In this document: piece after piece, positions 58,943 through 64,000 of the stretch
Layout of the letters: each line of letters begins with the position of its first letter
How positions within the stretch are numbered: the first letter of the stretch is position 1
From: Phenylobacterium koreense
GTDB lineage: Bacteria; Pseudomonadota; Alphaproteobacteria; Caulobacterales; Caulobacteraceae
Length of the DNA stretch: 64,000 bases
Reading direction: 5' to 3'
NCBI RefSeq assembly: GCF_040545335.1
Contig: NZ_JBEPLU010000001.1
Coordinates: forward strand, 2,046,001 to 2,110,000
Program-made: the position numbers and the translations under genes
Notes under the pieces: model-generated
The model's input: only the letters and a program-made list of their open reading frames with translations
The model's database searches: none
Told to the model about the DNA's origin: nothing

Positions 58943-60043
58943 TCAACTCCGCCAGCGCAGGACCACTGGTTCGACGGGATTTTCGAACGCGCGGCCGGCG
59001 GCGCGGCTGGCGGCCCATTCGCGCTTGAGCTGCTGATACCACTTGGCCTGGCGGTCGGCGTCGTCGATCCAGAGCAGGGAGGGATCGTAGCGCAGGCCCT
59101 CGTTCTGCAGGTTCACCATGTCGCCGTCCTGGCGCAGGAAGGCGCGGGCGCCGGCGGCGATGAACGGCTTGAGCAACAGGAAGGCCGGGTGGTCGGACCA
59201 GATGATCTGGGTGATCTTCGTCTTGGTGTCGTGGATCGGGGTCAGGCAGGTCAGCGACAGCACCTGGCGCTTGCCGACGGTCACGTGCTCCCAGCGCAGG
59301 CCGGGAATGCGGAAGGTGATCTCGGTCAGCGGCTCGCCGCCGAGGATGGCGTAGGCGCGGCTGTTCTTGGAGGGCTCGTGCCGGACCATGGCGAAGCCCT
59401 GCTCGCGCGGTTCGAACCGCTTGGACTTCTCGTGCTGGCTCTTGGCCGAGCGCCACCACCATTGCTGGTGGACATATGGGCCGTGGGCCGGGTCCATCAG
59501 GCCGACGACGGCGTGGTCGATGTGGGAATCGAAGTCCATGCGGTCGACCAGCTTGGGCGCTCCGCCCACCACGCCGGGGAAGACCGGCGGCGGTTCGTGC
59601 GGCTCGCCGGAGAAGCGCGGGTCGGAGCTGATCCAGATGAAGACCAGGCCCTGGCTTTCGGCGGCCGGATAGCGGCGCACGCGGATGCGCGAGACGTCCA
59701 TGGCCTGGTCGTCCACCAGCGAGGGGATGGCCGCGCAGGCGCCGTCGGTGCGGAAGCGCCAGCCGTGATAGGGGCACTCGACGCTCTCGGCGCCGTCCGG
59801 CTCGCGGGTCAGCTTGCCGGCCGAGAGCGGCGCGGCGCGGTGCGGGCAGATGTCCTTGAGGGCGTAGACCTTTCCGGCCCGGTCGCGGCCAAGGAGGATC
59901 GGTTCCCCGAGAATCTCGTAGCGCTGCAGTTTGCCGGGCTTCAGGTCCGAGCCGAGGGCGGCGAAGTACCAGATGTCGTGCAGGAAACCGCGGCCGAATC
60001 GGCTGTCGGCGTTGGGGGCTTGTTTGGCGTCGCCGTCGGGCAT
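58943..60043 (-). CDS. Rieske non-heme iron oxygenase, alpha subunit type
   Basis: This 366-residue protein has an N-terminal Rieske [2Fe-2S] domain (CPHRAAPLSAG...CPYHGWRF) and a catalytic domain whose mononuclear iron ligands are expected in MDFDSHIDHAVVGLMDPAHGPYVHQ. Such enzymes hydroxylate or demethylate aromatic or terpenoid substrates and need a reductase, not encoded nearby. It resembles single-component-gene oxygenases of the vanillate/steroid type. The substrate is unknown. Confidence 0.9.
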   Translation of the reverse strand: MPDGDAKQAPNADSRFGRGFLHDIWYFAALGSDLKPGKLQRYEILGEPILLGRDRAGKVYALKDICPHRAAPLSAGKLTREPDGAESVECPYHGWRFRTDGACAAIPSLVDDQAMDVSRIRVRRYPAAESQGLVFIWISSDPRFSGEPHEPPPVFPGVVGGAPKLVDRMDFDSHIDHAVVGLMDPAHGPYVHQQWWWRSAKSQHEKSKRFEPREQGFAMVRHEPSKNSRAYAILGGEPLTEITFRIPGLRWEHVTVGKRQVLSLTCLTPIHDTKTKITQIIWSDHPAFLLLKPFIAAGARAFLRQDGDMVNLQNEGLRYDPSLLWIDDADRQAKWYQQLKREWAASRAAGRAFENPVEPVVLRWRS

Positions 60044-60060
60044 GGCGCTCCTTTAACGCG

Positions 60061-61662
60061 TCACGCGAGCCGCAGGAACCGGGCTGCGTGGGCTTCGAGG
60101 TGGAGGGCCGCGCCGTCGAGGCGGGCTTCGCCCGCGCCCGGCTCCAGAAGCTGGGCGCCGGCCAGGCGCTCGTCGCCGAAGACGGCGGGCGCGGGGCTCA
60201 TGTTGAAGACGCAGGCGATCGCCTCTTCGCCGTCGCGGCGGATGAAGGCCAGGAGAGGCTCGGGCGCGGTGATCATCTCCAGCTCGCCGACCGCCAGGGC
60301 GGGCGTCGCGCGGCGCAGGGCCAGAAGCGCGCGGGAGAAGGCCAGGACCGAGGCCGGATCGGCCGCCTGCGCCGCCGCCGAGAGGCCGACATGCTCCACC
60401 GCCAGCGGCAACCAGGGCTTGCCGTTGGAAAAACCCATGTTCGGTCCGTCGGTCCAGGGCATGGGGGTGCGCGAGCCGTCGCGGCCCTTGGCGATCGGCC
60501 AGTAGAGGTCGCCGACCGGATCGCGGAGTTCCTGGCGGGTCAGGCTCTCGGCCTCCGGCAGGCCGAGTTCCTCGCCCTGGTAGAGCAGGACCGTCCCCTT
60601 GAGGCTGAGCAGCAGGGCGAGCATCAGCCGGGCGATGGCCTCGCCCCCGCCGAAGCGCGTCGCCGTGCGGGGGATGTCGTGGTTGCAGAACGAGATGCAG
60701 GGCCAGTGGCCGGGAAAGCGGCCGAGAGTCTCGTAGTGGTCGTGGAAGATCGCCGGCAGCAGCTTGCGCGCACGCAGCAGGACGAAGGTGTAGGCCGAGT
60801 GCAGGCCCTCCTGCGGCGAGCAATAGGCCCCGCAGCGCTCCTCTTCCTCCGAGAACTCTCCGAACACGAAGCGGTCGGGATAGGCGTCCACCCGGCGGCG
60901 GATCTCGCCCAGCAAGGGGATGTTCTCGGGCAGGTTGGAGTCGTGCAGGTGGCGCTGCATCTCGCTGGCGTGCGCCCAGTGGTGGCGGGTGCGTTCGGCC
61001 GGGGAGACGGCGGGATTGTCCGTCAGGGCGTCGTCGTGGAGGAAGGTGCCGGCCACATCGAGGCGGAAGCCGTCGACGCCCTTTTCGAGCCAGTAGTCCA
61101 GGACGTCGAGAGCCGCCGCCTTGGCGCCGGCGTTGCGCCAGTTGAGCTTGGGTTGCTGGCGCAGGAACTTGTGATGGTAGTGCTGGCGCCGCGCCGGCTG
61201 GTAGGCCCAGGCCGGACCGCCGAACACCGAGAGCCAGTTGTTGGGAGCGGTCCCGTCGGGGGCAGGGTCGGCCCAGACATACCAGTCCGCCTTGGGGCCA
61301 TCGGGACCGCCGTCGCGGCTGGCCTCGAACCAGGGATGTTCGTCGGAGGTGTGGGAGAGGACCTCGTCCAGCAGCACCTTCAGGCCGCGGGCGTGGGCGG
61401 CGTCCACGAGGGCGGCGAGGTCATGGGGCGTGCCGTAGTCGGGATGCACGCCCCCATAGTCGGAGATGTCGTAACCCCAGTCGCGGTTGGGCGAGGGGTG
61501 GACGGGCGAGAGCCAGATGGCGTCCACGCCCAGGCTCTCGATGTAGTCCAGCTTGGCGAGGACGCCGGGAAGGTCGCCGTGCCCGTCGCCGTCCGAGTCG
61601 AAGAAGCTGCGGACATAGACGTGGTAGACGACCGCGCCCTTCCACCAGGGCGCGGCCGACAA
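60061..61662 (-). CDS. Alpha-glucosidase, GH13 family
   Basis: This 533-residue enzyme hydrolyses alpha-glucosides such as maltose or isomaltose. It has the GH13 barrel with YHVYVRSFFDSDGDGHGDLPGV, the nucleophile in DGFRLDVAGTF, the acid/base in RFVFGEFSEEEE and the third Asp in SFCNHDIPRT. The start is TTG 61662, immediately after the TGA of the ClpP-like gene, with GAGG six bases upstream, so the two are translationally coupled. No signal peptide is present, so it is cytoplasmic. Confidence 0.93.
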   Translation of the reverse strand: MSAAPWWKGAVVYHVYVRSFFDSDGDGHGDLPGVLAKLDYIESLGVDAIWLSPVHPSPNRDWGYDISDYGGVHPDYGTPHDLAALVDAAHARGLKVLLDEVLSHTSDEHPWFEASRDGGPDGPKADWYVWADPAPDGTAPNNWLSVFGGPAWAYQPARRQHYHHKFLRQQPKLNWRNAGAKAAALDVLDYWLEKGVDGFRLDVAGTFLHDDALTDNPAVSPAERTRHHWAHASEMQRHLHDSNLPENIPLLGEIRRRVDAYPDRFVFGEFSEEEERCGAYCSPQEGLHSAYTFVLLRARKLLPAIFHDHYETLGRFPGHWPCISFCNHDIPRTATRFGGGEAIARLMLALLLSLKGTVLLYQGEELGLPEAESLTRQELRDPVGDLYWPIAKGRDGSRTPMPWTDGPNMGFSNGKPWLPLAVEHVGLSAAAQAADPASVLAFSRALLALRRATPALAVGELEMITAPEPLLAFIRRDGEEAIACVFNMSPAPAVFGDERLAGAQLLEPGAGEARLDGAALHLEAHAARFLRLA

Positions 61663-61663
61663 C

Positions 61664-62275
61664 TCAGGCCTCGCTGGCGCTGGTGATGATCTTCGAGACG
61701 AGGCCGTACTCGACGGCCTGGTCGGCGTTCATCCAGAAGTTCCGCTGGGTGTCCTTGACGATCTTCTCGTAGGGCTGACCGGTCTCACGCGAGATCATGC
61801 GGTTCACCCGCTCGCGCATCTTCACGATCTCCTCGGCCTCGATCTCGATGTCCGAGGCCTGGCCGCGCACGCCGCCCATGGGCTGGTGCAGCAGGAAGCG
61901 GGTGTTGGGCAGGCAGAGGCGGTTTTCCTTGTGCGCGCCAAGGAAGATGTGGGCGCCGGCCGAGGCCACCCAGCCGGTGCCGATCACCATCACCTGCGGG
62001 CCGCAGTAGCGGATCATGTCGTGGATGGTGTCGCCGCTCTCGACGTGGCCGCCGGGAGAGTTGATCACCACCTTGATCGGGTCGTTGCTCTCGGCCGAGA
62101 GGGCCAGGAGCTGGGCGGTGACACGCTCGGCCAGGCGCATGTCGATCTCGCCGAAGACCAGCACGGTGCGTGACTTGTAGAGGGCGTTCTGTACAGGCCC
62201 CGCCGTCATCGGCATGTCGGGCTTGCGGGCGGCGTCTTCGCTGTCGTCGTCTTCGTCCAGGCGCCAGTTACGCAT
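61664..62275 (-). CDS. ClpP-like serine protease subunit with altered triad
   Basis: This 203-residue member of the ClpP family has INSPGGHVESGDTIHDMI, the Ser nucleophile in GWVASAGAHIF (S105) and His in RFLLHQPMGGVRGQASDIEI (H130). The third triad residue, Asp in canonical ClpP, aligns with Asn179 (KDTQRNFWMNA). A 30-residue acidic N-terminus replaces the propeptide. It is thus a ClpP paralogue of doubtful or changed activity. The ATG at 62275 is used; a GTG nine codons upstream is possible. It is coupled to the GH13 gene. Confidence 0.88.
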   Translation of the reverse strand: MRNWRLDEDDDSEDAARKPDMPMTAGPVQNALYKSRTVLVFGEIDMRLAERVTAQLLALSAESNDPIKVVINSPGGHVESGDTIHDMIRYCGPQVMVIGTGWVASAGAHIFLGAHKENRLCLPNTRFLLHQPMGGVRGQASDIEIEAEEIVKMRERVNRMISRETGQPYEKIVKDTQRNFWMNADQAVEYGLVSKIITSASEA

Positions 62276-62348
62276 CAGGTCAGGTCTCCAATTCAGTTGC
62301 ACGGAACGTGCGATGCGCGGGCGCGCTTCGCAAGTCCCGCCGCGCGTT

Positions 62349-63395
62349 TCACCGGACTTTCAGCGCCAGGATCACCAGCAGGGCCGAAACGCCCAGGTGA
62401 AGCAGCATGAAGCGGACCAGGACCTGGCTGTTGGACCAGCCCAATTCCTTGCGGCAGTGGTCGTGCAGCGGGAAACGCACCTTGGCGAGCACCTGCAGGC
62501 CGAAGAAGCGCTTGAGCGCGACCTTCAAGAGGCCGGTGGCGCCGTTCAGCAGCAGGACCGAGCCGATCAGCAGCAGGAACAGCGGGTTGTTGGTGGCCAC
62601 GACCAGCATGCCGATCAAGAGGCCGATGGGGCGCGAGCCGGCGTCGCCCATCAGCACCTGGCTGGGCGGGGCGTTGTACCAGAGGTAGCCGGCGATGCAG
62701 CCGACCATCAGGAAGGCCATGATCGCCCAGCTCGCCCCTTCGCGGTTGACCGGGATGTGCAGGTGCTGGGCGACGACCTCGTTGCCGATCACAGCATAAA
62801 GCAGACCGCCGAGGATCATGATCGCCGTGCCGCTGAGGCTGCCGGAGACCCCATCCACGCCGTCCGAGCAGTTGGTGGCGTTGATCGAGAGCCAGATGAC
62901 GCCGGCGGCGACCGGAATGGCGATCCAGGGCGCGAGGGCGACGGCGTCCTTCCAGCCCGGCAGCCAGATGGTCACCGGCTGCAAGCCGTAGATGACCAGG
63001 GCCGCGCCGAGCGCGATGGCGGCGTCCATCACGGCGAGTTGGTATTCGGTGAAGCCGCCGCGGCGATCGTCGAGATAGCCGACCAGCAGCGCCGCCATCA
63101 CCAGCGGCACGGTCAGCAGCGGCCTTGCGGTGAAGGGCACGAAGACCAGCGAGGCGATGCAGAAGATCGTCACGAAGATCAGGCCGGCGCTCACCGGCTT
63201 CCCGACGCTCATTTCGGCGTTCACCGCGAAGGCCCGGCCCTGGTCCCTGGGCAGGATCGACCACAGGCGCGGCAGCAGAATCCAAGTGGCCAGGGCGCAA
63301 CTTGCGAACCCGATCGCCGAGAGGAAGAAGAACGAGTTGAAGAGGCGCAGCGGCCCCCAGGCCTCGCCAAGGGCGACGTAGATCCAATTCAGCAT
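62349..63395 (-). CDS. MraY/WecA-like phospho-sugar prenyl transferase (divergent)
   Basis: This 348-residue protein has about ten helices in the polyprenyl-phosphate hexosamine-1-phosphate transferase superfamily. The conserved loops are GKPVSAGLIF, GYLDDRRGG, SINATNCSDGVDGVSG, LMGDAGSRPIG and FPLHDHCRKELGWSNSQVLVRF. The last loop resembles the HHH region of MraY, but as H-D-H. The dcw cluster, home of true MraY, is not here, so this is a paralogue that may use another UDP-sugar. It lies 73 bases upstream of the ClpP-like gene on the same strand. Confidence 0.85.
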   Translation of the reverse strand: MLNWIYVALGEAWGPLRLFNSFFFLSAIGFASCALATWILLPRLWSILPRDQGRAFAVNAEMSVGKPVSAGLIFVTIFCIASLVFVPFTARPLLTVPLVMAALLVGYLDDRRGGFTEYQLAVMDAAIALGAALVIYGLQPVTIWLPGWKDAVALAPWIAIPVAAGVIWLSINATNCSDGVDGVSGSLSGTAIMILGGLLYAVIGNEVVAQHLHIPVNREGASWAIMAFLMVGCIAGYLWYNAPPSQVLMGDAGSRPIGLLIGMLVVATNNPLFLLLIGSVLLLNGATGLLKVALKRFFGLQVLAKVRFPLHDHCRKELGWSNSQVLVRFMLLHLGVSALLVILALKVR

Positions 63396-63474
63396 TCAGG
63401 CAGGGTCCGGCGGAGTTTCGGCGGCTGCATGTGCCGCCATTCCTGGTTGATGTCGATGCGGCGAAGCGGCTGGG

Positions 63475-64000
63475 TCAACCAGCCGCCGTCACGATCAGGC
63501 GGGCGTAGAACTGCACCGCCCGGTCGAGGTTTTCCAGCGTCATGTGTTCGTTCGTGCCGTGGATCATCTTGATGGTCTCCATGGAGAAGACCATCGGCTG
63601 GAAGCGATAGGTGTCGCTGGCCACGTCGACCAGGTAGCGGCTGTCGGTGCCGGCGGTCACCAGGGCGGGCGCGACGGGCGCCTTGGCGGTGTCTCGGGCC
63701 AGGGCGGCGATGGTCTTCCAAGCCTCCGAGGTGGTGGAGGACACCGGCGAGGGTTCGTTGGGCGGCCGGCTCCAGGCGAACTTGACCGGCAGGTCGCGGG
63801 CGGCGGCCCGGGCGCGGTCGAGGACCGTCTGCGAGCTGTCGCCTGGGGCGATGCGGTAGTTGATCCAGGCGGTCGCGTCCTGCGGCAGGACGTTCTCCTT
63901 GGGGCTGCCTCTCAGCATAGTGGGGGCGATGGTGGTGTGCAGCAGGGCCGCGCCAGGCGGCGTGGCGGCGGCCTGACGGATGATCAGGGGCTCGAGCAGC
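63475..64000 (-). CDS. M20 family metallopeptidase (N-terminal part outside window)
   Basis: This is the C-terminal 174 residues of an M20/carboxypeptidase S-type zinc peptidase; the reading frame is open to the right edge (first full codon ends at 63999). Visible signatures are TTIAPTMLRGSPKENVLPQDATAWINYRIAPGD of the dimerisation domain, the GTDSRY zinc-ligand region, FQPM and IHGTNEHMTLENL with the late His ligand. It probably cleaves dipeptides or N-acyl amino acids. Any signal peptide would be in the missing part. Confidence 0.9.
   Translation of the reverse strand, partial: LLEPLIIRQAAATPPGAALLHTTIAPTMLRGSPKENVLPQDATAWINYRIAPGDSSQTVLDRARAAARDLPVKFAWSRPPNEPSPVSSTTSEAWKTIAALARDTAKAPVAPALVTAGTDSRYLVDVASDTYRFQPMVFSMETIKMIHGTNEHMTLENLDRAVQFYARLIVTAAG

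Overview
The window is very G+C-rich DNA from an alphaproteobacterium of the family Caulobacteraceae. Markers are the CtrA-degradation factor RcdA, the flagellum-positioning protein TipF, zapA next to a probable 6S RNA, and a tkt/gap/pgk/fba glycolytic block. Phenylobacterium is my best guess at genus, but that is inference. Most of the window is ordinary chromosomal core. I see no prophage, transposase, CRISPR array, tRNA or rRNA. Both edges cut a gene: an SDR oxidoreductase on the left and an M20 peptidase on the right.

Layout. 0-9.95 kb: quinone oxidoreductase, DUF1192 protein, rcdA, rpmE, an ABC exporter, a glycerophosphodiesterase, suhB, thiE, and a cyanide-insensitive-type bd oxidase operon (cydA-cydB-DUF2474). 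10-12.9 kb: an iron module (Fur-type operator, bfd, bfr) and an MHS-type transporter. 13-20.7 kb: leftward fba, pgk, gap, purT and tkt, interrupted by a rightward MliC-type lipoprotein. 20.8-23.2 kb: DUF4164 protein, zapA, 6S RNA, 5-formyl-THF cyclo-ligase, YmdB-like phosphoesterase. 23.2-24.6 kb: a repeat-rich island in which a broken DUF559 gene sits exactly between two copies of a ~120-bp palindromic repeat. 24.6-26.7 kb: groESL with a CIRCE operator. 26.8-30.8 kb: acyl-CoA dehydrogenase, TauE exporter, SDR. 30.9-37.6 kb: tadA, rluB with a very long low-complexity tail, rsmD, a YjhX-family toxin downstream of a three-half-site Pho box, a hybrid histidine kinase, and a DUF2157/GDYXXLXY pair. 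37.6-48 kb: mutL, TraB/GumN protein, DUF3035 lipoprotein, lspA, ileS, rnk-like, ribF, MaoC, HAD phosphatase. 48-64 kb: tipF, hydroxybutyryl-CoA dehydrogenase, etfAB, corrinoid adenosyltransferase, two TetR regulators, a second acyl-CoA dehydrogenase, GST, alpha/beta hydrolase, Rieske oxygenase, GH13 glucosidase, a ClpP-like protein with an altered triad, a divergent MraY-like transferase and the M20 peptidase.

Functional themes. Beta-oxidation and its electron transfer recur (two acyl-CoA dehydrogenases, EtfAB, 3-hydroxyacyl-CoA dehydrogenase, MaoC, SDR). Central carbon flow is served by the Calvin-type aldolase block. Iron storage and release are controlled from one perfect 17-bp palindrome. 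RNA modification (TadA, RluB, RsmD) and lipoprotein processing (LspA with lipoproteins nearby) are grouped. The least ordinary items are the repeat-bracketed DUF559 unit, the Pho box ahead of a 10-codon ORF and yjhX, a 24-bp palindrome upstream of an acyl-CoA dehydrogenase, the ClpP-like protein with Asn in place of the catalytic Asp, and the MraY paralogue.
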